This document shows positions 15,004 to 23,128 of a stretch of DNA of 46,540 bases, in pieces. A program made the translations under genes and the position numbers. Source of the stretch: Oscillibacter sp. (GTDB lineage: Bacteria > Bacillota > Clostridia > Oscillospirales > Oscillospiraceae); the NCBI GenBank assembly GCA_017482345.1, contig JAFUNB010000015.1, forward strand, positions 1 to 46,540. Direction: 5' to 3'. The notes under the pieces were generated by a model, which saw nothing but the letters and a program-made list of their open reading frames with translations, was not told where the DNA came from and searched no databases. Numbering within the stretch: position 1 is the first letter of the stretch; each line of letters starts with the position of its first letter.

Positions 15004-17694
15004 ATGAATTTATCTCGTAAATGGCTGAATGAGTTCGTCACCGTTGACGTGAACGATAAGGAATTTGCCGAGGCTATGACCCTCTCCGGCTCCAAGGTGG
15101 AGGGCACCGCCGACATGGGCGCCGAGATCTCCAACATCGTGGTTGGCAAAATCGTCGCTCTGGAGCGTCACCCCGATTCCGACCACATGTGGATCTGCCA
15201 GCTGGACATCGGCGAGGCCGAGCCCGTCCAGATCGTCACCGGCGCCTGGAACATCCACGTGGGCGATTTTGTCCCCGTGGCAAAGCACAAGTCCACCCTG
15301 CCCGGCGGCAAGAAAATTGAGAAGGGCAAGCTCCGCGGCGTCGTGTCCAACGGCATGCTGTGCGGCCTGTCCGAGCTGGGTCTGGACGAGCGTGACTTCC
15401 CCTACGCCGTCATCACCCCCGCCGCCATCCTGGGCGACTACAAGCCCCTCGACCCCGAAAAGCCCTCCATCCCCGCCGACATCCAGCCCGGCCACAAGAT
15501 CTACGGCCCCGTGGTGGCCGCCAAGGTCAACGCTGTGGAAAACGCCGGCGTGAACCTGTGGAAGGTCTCCCTGTGCAACGGCAGCGGCGCTGTGGAAGTT
15601 GTGACCCCCTGCCAGAAACTGCACGAGGGCGACATGGTGGCTCTGAACACCAAGGCCGGTTCCATCTGCACCCTGGCCGACCTCCACGCCCAGCAGGCCG
15701 AGTTCCCCCACTGCATCACCGACGGCATCTTCATCCTCCACGAGGAGGACATGGTGCTGGGCGCCGACATCAAGCCCATCATCAACGCCGACGACCATGT
15801 TGTGGAGTTTGAGATCACTCCCAACCGTCCCGACTGCCTGAGCATCATCGGCCTGGCCCGCGAGGCCGCCGCCACCTTCGGTTCCGAGCTGCGCCTCCAC
15901 GAGCCCGTGGTCAAGGGCGGTGCCGAGGGCAACCTCATCGAGCTGCTGGACGTTGAGACCCCCGATCCCGACCTGTGCCCCCGCTACACCGCCCGCATGG
16001 TCCGCAACGTGAAGATCGCTCCCTCCCCCAAGTGGATGCGCGAGCGCCTGCGCTCCATGGGCGTGCGCCCCATCAACAACATCGTTGACATCACCAACTA
16101 TGTCATGCTGGAGTACGGCCAGCCCATGCACGCCTTCGACTACCGCTACATCAAGGGCGGCAAGATCATCGTTCGCCGCGCCGCTGAGGGCGAGGAAGTC
16201 ACCACCCTGGACGGCAACGTCCGCAAGCTGAACCACGACCATCTGGTCATCGCTGACGAGACCCGCGCTGTGGGTCTGGCCGGCATCATGGGCGGTCTGA
16301 ACTCCGAGATCGTGGAGGACACCGTGGACGTGGTGTTCGAGTCCGCCAACTTCAACGGCACCTGCATCCGCAAGGGCGCTCTGGCTCTGGGCATGCGCAC
16401 CGAGGCCTCTGCCAAGTTCGAGAAGGGTCTGGACATCCTGAACACCCTGCCCGCCGTCGAGCGTGCCTGCGAGTTGGTCGAAATGCTGGGCGCCGGTGAG
16501 GTCGTGGATGGCATCATCGATATCCTCAACTATGTTCCCAATCCCACCGTTCTGACGCTGGAGCCCGAAAAGATCAACGCTCTGCTGGGCACCGACGTCT
16601 CCGCCGACGAAATGGTCCGCATCCTCAAGAGCGTGGGCTTCCAGGTGGAAGGTGATCAAGTGACGGTTCCCTCCTGGCGCGGCGACGTGCTGCGGATGGC
16701 CGACCTGGCCGAGGAAGTGGCCCGTTTCTACGGCTACAACAACATCCCCTGCACTCTCGTTTCCGGCGAGACCACCCAGGGCGGTTACTCCGAGTCTCAG
16801 AAGCTGGAGCAGGGGCTTGGCAGCGTGTGCCGTACCTGCGGTCACGATGAGATCATCACCTACTCCTTCATCTCCCCCACCTACTATGACAAGATCCGCT
16901 GGGCTGAGGATGATGCCCGCCGCGCATCTTTCAAGATCCTGAACCCCCTGGGCGAGGATACCTCCATCATGCGCACCACCGTTCTGCCCTCCATGCTGGA
17001 GATCCTGACCCGCAACTACAACTACCGCAACAAGACCGCGAAGCTGTACGAGATCGGCCGCATCTATCTGCCCGGCAATGGCGACGGCCTTGCCAACGAG
17101 GCCAAGATGCTCTCCATCGGCGCTTACGGTTCTGAGGTAGACTTCTTCTCCATGAAGGGCGTCATCGAGGCCATTCTGGGCGAGATCCGCGCCGAGAACG
17201 TCCGCTTCGAGGCTGTCAGCGACAATCCCTCCTACCACCCCGGCCGCTGCGCCAAGGTGCTGGTGGACGGTCAGGAGATCGGTGTGTTCGGTCAGATCCA
17301 TCCTCTGGTCTGCAAGAACTACGACGTGGACGCTGAGTTCTACTGCGCCGAGCTGAGCTTTGAGGCGCTGATGAGCGTCCGCGGCGAGGATCCCGTCTAC
17401 CAGCCCCTGCCCAAGTTCCCCGCCGTCACCCGCGACATCGCCGTGGTGTGCGACAAGGCCGTGACCGTCGGCGCTCTGTCCGACTGCATCCGCCGGGGCG
17501 CCAAGGGTCTGCTGAAGGACGTGGCCCTGTTCGACATTTACACCGGCACCGGCATCCCCGAGGGCAAGAAGAGCGTGGCCTTCAACCTGACCCTCCGTGC
17601 CGACGACCGCAGCCTGACCGCTCAGGAGGCCGATGAGGACGTGAAGAACATCCTCGATCTGCTCTCTTCCGAGCTGAACGCCGTCCTGCGCTAA
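15004..17694 (+). CDS. pheT: Phenylalanine-tRNA ligase beta subunit with an extra internal domain
   Basis: 896 residues, about 90 longer than the usual ~800. In order: N-terminal EMAP-like tRNA-binding domain (about 40-134), an insertion (about 135-238), B3/B4 editing region (HVVEFEITPNRPDCLS, then MRNVKIAPSPKWM, PINNIVDITNYVMLEYGQPMHAFD), B5 domain (about 490-560), catalytic-like core, and a C-terminal FDX-ACB anticodon domain (about 800-896, PLPKFPAVTRDIAVV). By eye the insertion repeats the OB core: its residues 169-220 align with 46-98, including the pair LWKVSLCNGSGAVEVVT and MWICQLDIGEAEPVQIVT. Other domains look intact. Confidence 0.97.
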   Translation: MNLSRKWLNEFVTVDVNDKEFAEAMTLSGSKVEGTADMGAEISNIVVGKIVALERHPDSDHMWICQLDIGEAEPVQIVTGAWNIHVGDFVPVAKHKSTLPGGKKIEKGKLRGVVSNGMLCGLSELGLDERDFPYAVITPAAILGDYKPLDPEKPSIPADIQPGHKIYGPVVAAKVNAVENAGVNLWKVSLCNGSGAVEVVTPCQKLHEGDMVALNTKAGSICTLADLHAQQAEFPHCITDGIFILHEEDMVLGADIKPIINADDHVVEFEITPNRPDCLSIIGLAREAAATFGSELRLHEPVVKGGAEGNLIELLDVETPDPDLCPRYTARMVRNVKIAPSPKWMRERLRSMGVRPINNIVDITNYVMLEYGQPMHAFDYRYIKGGKIIVRRAAEGEEVTTLDGNVRKLNHDHLVIADETRAVGLAGIMGGLNSEIVEDTVDVVFESANFNGTCIRKGALALGMRTEASAKFEKGLDILNTLPAVERACELVEMLGAGEVVDGIIDILNYVPNPTVLTLEPEKINALLGTDVSADEMVRILKSVGFQVEGDQVTVPSWRGDVLRMADLAEEVARFYGYNNIPCTLVSGETTQGGYSESQKLEQGLGSVCRTCGHDEIITYSFISPTYYDKIRWAEDDARRASFKILNPLGEDTSIMRTTVLPSMLEILTRNYNYRNKTAKLYEIGRIYLPGNGDGLANEAKMLSIGAYGSEVDFFSMKGVIEAILGEIRAENVRFEAVSDNPSYHPGRCAKVLVDGQEIGVFGQIHPLVCKNYDVDAEFYCAELSFEALMSVRGEDPVYQPLPKFPAVTRDIAVVCDKAVTVGALSDCIRRGAKGLLKDVALFDIYTGTGIPEGKKSVAFNLTLRADDRSLTAQEADEDVKNILDLLSSELNAVLR

Positions 17695-17705
17695 GGTATT
17701 TTCCA

Positions 17706-17744
17706 CTTTGGGTCCTGCCTCGCAGGCGGGACCCAAAGATTTTT
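17706..17744 (+). terminator. Terminator of pheST
   Basis: A 15-bp stem with one wobble (17706-17720 with 17724-17738), 3-nt loop and ATTTTT. Confidence 0.9.
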
Positions 17745-17754
17745 GGGAAAACGC

Positions 17755-17783
17755 TTTACAGTTTTGAAAAAAGCGAGTATACT
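17755..17783 (+). promoter_or_regulatory. Sigma-A promoter of ireB
   Basis: -35 TTTACA (17755-17760), 17-bp spacer, -10 TATACT (17778-17783). Confidence 0.8.
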
Positions 17784-17817
17784 AGCCTATATGTAAAAAG
17801 AGAAAGGTGGTGTCTGT

Positions 17818-18063
17818 ATGGACGATTTTACCCGCAAATTTAAGATCACCATGGATAAGGATGCTGAGATCCGCCACATTCTGACCACTGTCTATCAGGC
17901 ATTGGAGGAAAAGGGCTATAACCCCATCAACCAGATCGTGGGCTACATCCTCTCCGAAGACCCCACCTATATCACCAACCATCTGGGCGCCCGCACCCTG
18001 ATTCGCAAGATCGACCGTGACGAGCTGCTGCAGGTTCTGGTGCGCAAGTATCTGGGCCAGTGA
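17818..18063 (+). CDS. IreB-family regulatory phosphoprotein (DUF965)
   Basis: 81 residues, matching the IreB/YrzL family in length and sequence: [65 protein letters not shown]. In Enterococcus, IreB is a substrate of the Ser/Thr kinase IreK and lowers cephalosporin resistance. A Thr-rich N-terminus ([11 protein letters not shown]) would be the phosphorylation area. It has its own promoter and two terminators. In many Firmicutes it sits with alaS, ruvX and a DUF1292 gene; here it stands alone and the DUF1292 gene is 23 kb away. Confidence 0.92.
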   Translation: MDDFTRKFKITMDKDAEIRHILTTVYQALEEKGYNPINQIVGYILSEDPTYITNHLGARTLIRKIDRDELLQVLVRKYLGQ

Positions 18064-18081
18064 TAAAAATTTGCTGATTTG

Positions 18082-18144
18082 ATCCCGCAAGGGCATCCCT
18101 TGCGGGATTTTTCTGCGCCAAATCCGCCTTTTACGGCGGTTTTT
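18082..18144 (+). terminator. Tandem terminators after ireB
   Basis: The first stem is 12 bp (18082-18093 with 18097-18108) ending in TTTTT. The second is a 5-bp GC stem (18124-18128 with 18135-18139) followed by TTTTT. The AT-rich stretch from 18145 to 18306 shows no gene. Confidence 0.85.
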
Positions 18145-18306
18145 GTCACAATTTCAGCCGAAATTTTTCCGCTGCGTTTCCGGTTACAAAAAAGTTACAA
18201 AATCTTCTCCCAGCAAAAGATAAGCAAAACAGTGAATAACCGGTTGTTTTCAAAACTTTTCGGATGCAAAAACGCGTTATTGTCAACTTCACAAAGCCGG
18301 TGGGTA

Positions 18307-18335
18307 TTGACATAATCCGAAAAATTAGTTACAAT
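18307..18335 (+). promoter_or_regulatory. Sigma-A promoter of the conserved 99-residue gene
   Basis: -35 TTGACA (18307-18312), exact 17-bp spacer, -10 TACAAT (18330-18335), 33 bases ahead of the start codon. Confidence 0.8.
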
Positions 18336-18367
18336 TTGGTTACAAGATTTTTATGAGGAGTGTTTCC

Positions 18368-18667
18368 ATGTCCGAAAACAAGGCAAAGACGGAAGGCCTG
18401 ATCTACAGAGGTCGCCCTCTTCGTCGTGTCGATAACTTCATTTACTACGGCACCATGTCCGATAAGTATATTATCATGATGCAGGTTCTGGATACCAAGA
18501 AGGAACAGGATCTGAACGTGGCATCCCGTGTCTCCGTCCAGCTGCAGCTGACCGATCCCTCTCTGAGATCCCGCGATCGTATCGTGAAGAAGAGTGAGAA
18601 GGACAGCCTGTACGCTGCCATGGACGTTGCGGCCATCTGGCTGGAGCGTGCCCTGAAGGAAAAGTAA
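18368..18667 (+). CDS. Conserved hypothetical protein (clostridial)
   Basis: 99 residues from ATG 18368 with GAGGAG ahead. Soluble and basic: EGLIYRGRPLRRVDNFIYYGTMSDKYIIMMQVLDTKKEQDLNVASRVSVQL, then DPSLRSRDRIVKKSEKDSLYAAMDVAAIWLERAL. I recall close relatives annotated as hypothetical in many Clostridia, with the YRGRPL..., YYGxMSDKY and RDRIxKKSEK motifs conserved. No known domain, membrane segment or catalytic motif. A strong promoter just ahead suggests steady high expression. The SH3-NlpC/P60 gene follows by 46 bases and is probably on the same transcript. Confidence 0.85.
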   Translation: MSENKAKTEGLIYRGRPLRRVDNFIYYGTMSDKYIIMMQVLDTKKEQDLNVASRVSVQLQLTDPSLRSRDRIVKKSEKDSLYAAMDVAAIWLERALKEK

Positions 18668-18713
18668 GAATTTTTCCTCCCCTTTACAAAAGATTACGAA
18701 AGGAAGCAACACC

Positions 18714-19622
18714 ATGACACACTTCGCAGGCAAGGCAGCGAAGGTCCTGTTCCTGACCGGAATCATGACTGTGCTGCTGACAGCCCACACCATGGCCGCT
18801 GATATCGCCATCGGTGCCGGCTGCACCACCGGCTCTTCCCTGAGAATGCGCGCCGAGGCCTCTACTTCCTCCAGCATCGTCACCACTCTGGATAAGAGTG
18901 TGGCAGTGGCAATTCTGGAAAATACCAACGACGAGTGGTTCAAGATCTCCTACGCCGGCAACACCGGCTATGTCTCCGCCGACTATCTGCTGGTGGATCA
19001 GGACAACGTGTTCGAGACCTATGGCCGCGTCAACGGCACCGGCGTGAATGTCCGCGCCGAGGCCACCACTGAGTCCGAAGCTCTGGCCTCTGTGGATACT
19101 AACACCATCGTCACTGTCAACGGTCTGGTGGACGGCTGGTACTCCGTCACCTGTCAGTACGGTACCGTGGGCTACATCCGCAGCGATTTCCTGGATCTGG
19201 TGGAAAGCGCCGAGACCCGCGTTCTCCCCGCCTCCGCCAACGGCAGCTCCATTGTGGACTTTGCCAAGCAGTTCAAGGGCACCCCCTATGCCTGGGGCGG
19301 CTCCTCCCCCCGCGGTTTTGACTGCTCCGGCTTCACCATGTATGTCTACGGCCAGTACGGCTACTCTCTGCCCCACACGGCCACCGGCCAGTGGCAGAGC
19401 GGGATCGGCACCCGCATCTACAGCATCAGCGAGCTGCAGCCCGGCGACCTGGTCTTCTTCTGTGACCCCAGCCGCTCCAACGGCAAGGCCTGCTCTCACG
19501 CCGGCATCTACATCGGCAATGGTCAGCACATCCACGCCTCCTCTTCCAAGAGCGGCGTCGTGGTCAGCGATCTGACCAGCGGCTACTACAACCGCTACTT
19601 CGTTGGCGGCATCCGCGCCTGA
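18714..19622 (+). CDS. Secreted SH3-NlpC/P60 peptidoglycan endopeptidase
   Basis: 302 residues: signal peptide (1-29), two bacterial SH3 domains (about 34-94 and 104-164), and a C-terminal NlpC/P60 domain (about 178-302). The catalytic Cys204 is in FDCSGF, His262 in CSHAGIYIG and His274 in QHIHASS. Such enzymes cut gamma-D-Glu-diaminopimelate links in wall peptides. The ATG has AAAGGAAG ahead. A strong terminator follows. Together with the SLH-GH25 lysozyme and the two penicillin-binding proteins it makes the window rich in wall-remodelling enzymes. Confidence 0.95.
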   Translation: MTHFAGKAAKVLFLTGIMTVLLTAHTMAADIAIGAGCTTGSSLRMRAEASTSSSIVTTLDKSVAVAILENTNDEWFKISYAGNTGYVSADYLLVDQDNVFETYGRVNGTGVNVRAEATTESEALASVDTNTIVTVNGLVDGWYSVTCQYGTVGYIRSDFLDLVESAETRVLPASANGSSIVDFAKQFKGTPYAWGGSSPRGFDCSGFTMYVYGQYGYSLPHTATGQWQSGIGTRIYSISELQPGDLVFFCDPSRSNGKACSHAGIYIGNGQHIHASSSKSGVVVSDLTSGYYNRYFVGGIRA

Positions 19623-19634
19623 TCACTACATAAG

Positions 19635-19667
19635 AAAAGCGGCACGCATCGCGTGCCGCTTTTTTTG
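19635..19667 (+). terminator. Terminator of the NlpC/P60 gene
   Basis: 10-bp perfect stem (19638-19647 with 19651-19660), 3-nt loop and a run of seven T. Confidence 0.92.
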
Positions 19668-19730
19668 TGGCGCCAAATGGATATTCCCTTTTTGTGGTTT
19701 GTGGGAATAGAATAACCCAATTGGAATTGG

Positions 19731-20192
19731 TTAATCAGATGTTTTGATTGAATACAGAACGGCATTTAGCTCACGCAAAGCGATTTCTTTTGCACTGTCT
19801 ATGTTGCTGTCACCCTCAAAAATTAAGTAATTCCATAAATCGTGTAATTGATTTGCTGACTTGCTATCATCGCAGAACTGATAGGCAGCATAGACATTGC
19901 TAATTAGTCCTCTCATCGTTCCATCATCTGTTAGGTCACCATTTTCAGCTTTATCTATTGCAAATTTAATCAGTGTGCTACAGCGTTCAATTCTTGCATT
20001 ACTGTTTTTTTGCTCTGTCAAATGACTTCCAAAGAAAAAGGATACAACCATTAAGGCAATAATCAATATCGCAACAACTATCTTATTTATCGTTTGGTTC
20101 ACTTTATCATATTTCTCTGTTTCTTTCAATGCACAGCGAAATTGCCGGAGTTGTACCCCGTCAGTCCAAAGTGAAAAAGAGAGAACGGACAA
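19731..20192 (-). CDS. AT-rich membrane-anchored hypothetical protein, start uncertain
   Basis: Up to 153 residues. A single strong membrane segment (NKIVVAILIIALMVVSFFFGSHL, about 36-58) is followed by an outer helical part (RIERCSTLIKFAIDKAENGDL...NLYSIKTSD-type end). Four sequence lines inside it (19741-19980) count 90 G/C of 240, or 37.5%, far below the roughly 60% of neighbours. Codon use is also different (many AAT, ATT, TTA-type codons), so recent transfer is likely. The longest frame starts at TTG 20192, with a G-rich site too close. A TTG near 20127 is the other option; neither has a clear ribosome binding site. It is flanked by terminators and a divergent promoter, with no transposase nearby. 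Confidence 0.55.
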   Translation of the reverse strand: MSVLSFSLWTDGVQLRQFRCALKETEKYDKVNQTINKIVVAILIIALMVVSFFFGSHLTEQKNSNARIERCSTLIKFAIDKAENGDLTDDGTMRGLISNVYAAYQFCDDSKSANQLHDLWNYLIFEGDSNIDSAKEIALRELNAVLYSIKTSD

Positions 20193-20198
20193 TCCCCC

Positions 20199-20227
20199 TT
20201 GCCAAGGCGCAAAAGCCCTGATATAAT
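20199..20227 (+). promoter_or_regulatory. Sigma-A promoter of the methionine gamma-lyase-family gene
   Basis: -35 TTGCCA (20199-20204), 17-bp spacer, -10 TATAAT (20222-20227). Confidence 0.8.
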
Positions 20228-20269
20228 GACTAATTGTTTGAAAATTGTCGTTTTGAAAGGACGAATTCC

Positions 20270-21550
20270 ATGGATATGCATATGATGTACGACCAGCTGG
20301 GCATCAGCCGGGCTGTGTATGAATACGGCGAGACCGTTCTGCGGGATCTGAAGGAGCGGTTCGAGGCCATCGATCAGGTGGCGGAGTACAACCAGGCCAA
20401 GGTGCTCGCCGCCATGCAGAGCAACCGCGTCAACGCCACCCACTTCGCCGCCACCACCGGCTACGGCTACAACGACGACGGCCGCGACAACTTAGAGCGG
20501 GTCTACGCCGACGTGTTCCACACCGAGGCCGCCCTGGTGCGCCCCCAGATCACCTGCGGCACCCACGCCTTAGCGGTGGCCCTGTCCGCCAACCTGCTGC
20601 CCGGCGACGAGCTGATGAGCCCCGTCGGCGCCCCCTACGACACGCTGGAGGAGGTCATCGGCATCCGGGAGAGCAAGTGCTCCCTGAAGGAATACGGCGT
20701 CACCTACGCCCAGGCCGACCTGAAGGCCGACGGCAGCTTTGACTACGACGCCATCCGTGCCGCCATCAACGAGCGCACCAAGCTCATCACCATCCAGCGC
20801 TCCAAGGGCTACGCCACCCGCCCCTCCTTCTCCGTCACCCAGATCGGCGAGCTGATCGCCTTCTGCAAGAGCGTGAAGCCGGACGTGAAGGTGATGGTGG
20901 ACAACTGCTACGGCGAGTTCGTGGAGACCATCGAGCCCTCCGATGTGGGCGCCGACATGGTGGTTGGCAGTCTCATCAAGAACCCCGGCGGCGGTCTGGC
21001 CCCCATCGGCGGCTACATCTGCGGCACGAAGGAGTGCGTGGATCGCTGCGCCTTCCGCCTGTCCGCCCCCGGTCTGGGCCAGGAGGTCGGCGCGAACCTG
21101 GGCCTCATGCCCGCCCTGTATCAGGGTCTGTTCCTCTCCCCCACCGTGGTGTCCGGCGCGCTGAAGGGCGCCATCTTCGCCGCCAACATCTATGAAAAGC
21201 TGGGCTATGCCTGCGTCCCCAACGCCACCGAGTCCCGCCACGACATCATTCAGGCCGTGACGCTGGGCAGCCGGGAGGCCATGGTGGCCTTCTGCAAGGG
21301 TATTCAGGCCGCCGCTCCCGTGGACAGCTATGTGACCCCCGAGCCCTGGGCCATGCCCGGCTACGATTCCGAAGTGATTATGGCCGCCGGCGCATTCATT
21401 CAGGGCAGCTCCATCGAGCTGTCTGCCGACGGCCCCATTCGTCCTCCCTACGCCGTCTATTTCCAGGGCGGCCTCACCTGGCTCCATGCCAAAACGGGCA
21501 TCCTCATGAGCCTGCAGAAAATGGTGGAAGCCGGTCTGGTAAAGCTGTAA
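20270..21550 (+). CDS. Methionine gamma-lyase-family PLP enzyme (aluminium-resistance type)
   Basis: 426 residues from ATG 20270, which has GAAAGGA nine bases ahead; two further ATGs follow within nine codons. It is a fold-type I PLP protein. A cofactor-binding Lys is at about 237 in GSLIKNPGGGLAPIGGYI; an Asp/Asn pair is in MVDNCYGEF, and a THALAVALSANLLPGDE segment sits before it. This matches the family related to Cys/Met gamma-lyases, named after an aluminium-resistance protein and found beside miaA/hfq in many Firmicutes. The substrate is not established. Own promoter and terminator, so a single-gene unit. Confidence 0.9.
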   Translation: MDMHMMYDQLGISRAVYEYGETVLRDLKERFEAIDQVAEYNQAKVLAAMQSNRVNATHFAATTGYGYNDDGRDNLERVYADVFHTEAALVRPQITCGTHALAVALSANLLPGDELMSPVGAPYDTLEEVIGIRESKCSLKEYGVTYAQADLKADGSFDYDAIRAAINERTKLITIQRSKGYATRPSFSVTQIGELIAFCKSVKPDVKVMVDNCYGEFVETIEPSDVGADMVVGSLIKNPGGGLAPIGGYICGTKECVDRCAFRLSAPGLGQEVGANLGLMPALYQGLFLSPTVVSGALKGAIFAANIYEKLGYACVPNATESRHDIIQAVTLGSREAMVAFCKGIQAAAPVDSYVTPEPWAMPGYDSEVIMAAGAFIQGSSIELSADGPIRPPYAVYFQGGLTWLHAKTGILMSLQKMVEAGLVKL

Positions 21551-21560
21551 ACCCACTGAA

Positions 21561-21596
21561 AACGACACTGCGTATTTGACGCAGTGTCGTTTTTTA
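21561..21596 (+). terminator. Terminator
   Basis: Perfect 13-bp stem (21561-21573 with 21579-21591), 5-nt loop and TTTTTT, ending the PLP enzyme gene. Confidence 0.92.
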
Positions 21597-21733
21597 TGCG
21601 CTCTGGCGGGCGGCGCGCTCTGTTCCGGTTTCCGGTATTTGCGAAAAATAATCTGTCAAAAGCAGTAGCATTTCCGCAAGGGCGGTGCTACAATGAGGGC
21701 GACATTAAGAGTTCTTTACGGGGGAGGTCCTGC

Positions 21734-23101
21734 ATGGCGCAAAAAACCTATTCCATCGATATGTGCACCGGGGCCATCCTGCCCAAAATGCTGCGGTTCT
21801 CCATTCCCCTGATCTGCTCCGGTCTGCTGCAGCTGCTGTTCAACACGGCGGACATCATCGTGGTGGGCCGCTTCGCCGGAGACAACTCCCTGGCCGCCGT
21901 GGGCTCCACCACCTCCCTCATCTATCTGTTGGTGAACCTCTTTATGGGCCTGTCCACCGGTGCCAGTATTCTGGCCGCCCGGCACTTCGGCGCCAAGGAG
22001 GACGAGGAGGTCCACAAAACCGTCCACACCGCCATGCTGCTGAGCCTCATCAGCGGCGCGGCGCTGGCCCTCATCGGCGTGCTGGGCGCGCCGACCATCC
22101 TGCGGCTGATGAAGTCCCCGCCGGAGGTGCTGCCCCTGTCCATCCTGTATCTGCGGATCTACTTTCTGGGCATGCCCGCCACCATGCTGTATAACTTCGG
22201 CGCCGCTCTCCTCCGGGCCGCCGGCGACACCCGCCGCCCCCTGTACTATCTGAGCTTCGCCGGCGTCGTCAACGTGACGCTGAACCTCATTTTCGTCATC
22301 GTGTTCCACATGGACGTGGCCGGCGTGGCGCTGGCCACCATTATCGCCCAGGGTATTTCCGCTTACTTTGTGGTGCGCTGTCTCATGGGCGAGAGCAGCG
22401 TGTTCCGTCTGGATCCGCGGCAGCTGCGGATCTACCCCGACAAATTCCTCCAGATTTTGAGAATCGGCGTCCCCGCCGGACTGCAGGGCGTCCTTTTCTC
22501 TCTGTCCAACGTGGTGATCCAGTCCTCCGTCAACACCTTCGGCGAGGTGGTGGTGGCGGGCAACTCCGCCGCCAACAGCGTGGAGGGATTCCTGTATGTG
22601 TCGGTGAACGCCTTCCATCAGGCCAACATCTCCTTCACCAGCCAGAACTACGGTGCCGGCCACTATCGCCGTATCTGGCGGGTGTTTTTCCTGTCCACCG
22701 CCTGCGCCATGGTGGTGGGCGGCGTACTGGGCGGTCTGGTGATTGCGTCCGGCCCCGTTCTGCTGGGCCTGTATACCACCAGCGCCGCCGTCATCGAGGC
22801 GGGCATGACCCGGCTCCGCATCACCTGCATGGCCTATTCCATCGGCTCCATGATGGACGTCACCGTGGGCACCGTCCGGGGCCTTGGCTATTCGGTTTTG
22901 CCCACCGTCGTCACCCTGCTGGGCGCCTGTATTCTGCGGCTGGTCTGGGTGGCCACCGTGTTCCAGCTTCCCCAATATCACACCATTTCCACCATCTACT
23001 GGTCCTATCCCATCACCTGGCTGCTGACCGCCCTGGTCCACTGCGTCTGCGTGGTGCTCATCATGGGGCGGCTGAAGCGGGCGCTGGCTCCGGAATCTTA
23101 A
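21734..23101 (+). CDS. MATE-family efflux transporter (first copy)
   Basis: 455 residues with twelve hydrophobic segments in two repeats, the MatE layout. Typical motifs are IPLICSGLLQLLFNTADIIVVGRFAGDNSLAAVGST and RAAGDTRRPLYYLSFAGVVNVTLNLIFV. ATG 21734 has GGGGAGG ahead; the longer open frame upstream is not coding-like. MATE proteins export cationic drugs or metabolites using Na+ or H+. It is 27 bases ahead of a close paralogue, with the same start pattern (S.DMC.G.ILPK.LRF..PLICS). Confidence 0.95.
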   Translation: MAQKTYSIDMCTGAILPKMLRFSIPLICSGLLQLLFNTADIIVVGRFAGDNSLAAVGSTTSLIYLLVNLFMGLSTGASILAARHFGAKEDEEVHKTVHTAMLLSLISGAALALIGVLGAPTILRLMKSPPEVLPLSILYLRIYFLGMPATMLYNFGAALLRAAGDTRRPLYYLSFAGVVNVTLNLIFVIVFHMDVAGVALATIIAQGISAYFVVRCLMGESSVFRLDPRQLRIYPDKFLQILRIGVPAGLQGVLFSLSNVVIQSSVNTFGEVVVAGNSAANSVEGFLYVSVNAFHQANISFTSQNYGAGHYRRIWRVFFLSTACAMVVGGVLGGLVIASGPVLLGLYTTSAAVIEAGMTRLRITCMAYSIGSMMDVTVGTVRGLGYSVLPTVVTLLGACILRLVWVATVFQLPQYHTISTIYWSYPITWLLTALVHCVCVVLIMGRLKRALAPES

Positions 23102-23128
23102 GTTTTTCCGTTTGTGAGGTGACTGTTT

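Noticed and set aside
15010-17736. 908-residue open frame opposite pheT
   Set aside because: Same cause; composition dominated by Gly, His, Asp, Val with no domain, while pheT is certain.
19700-19725. Fourth operator-like half site (AGAATAAC) after the NlpC/P60 terminator
   Set aside because: Only one arm is present, with no partner at the right spacing and no promoter or related gene next to it.
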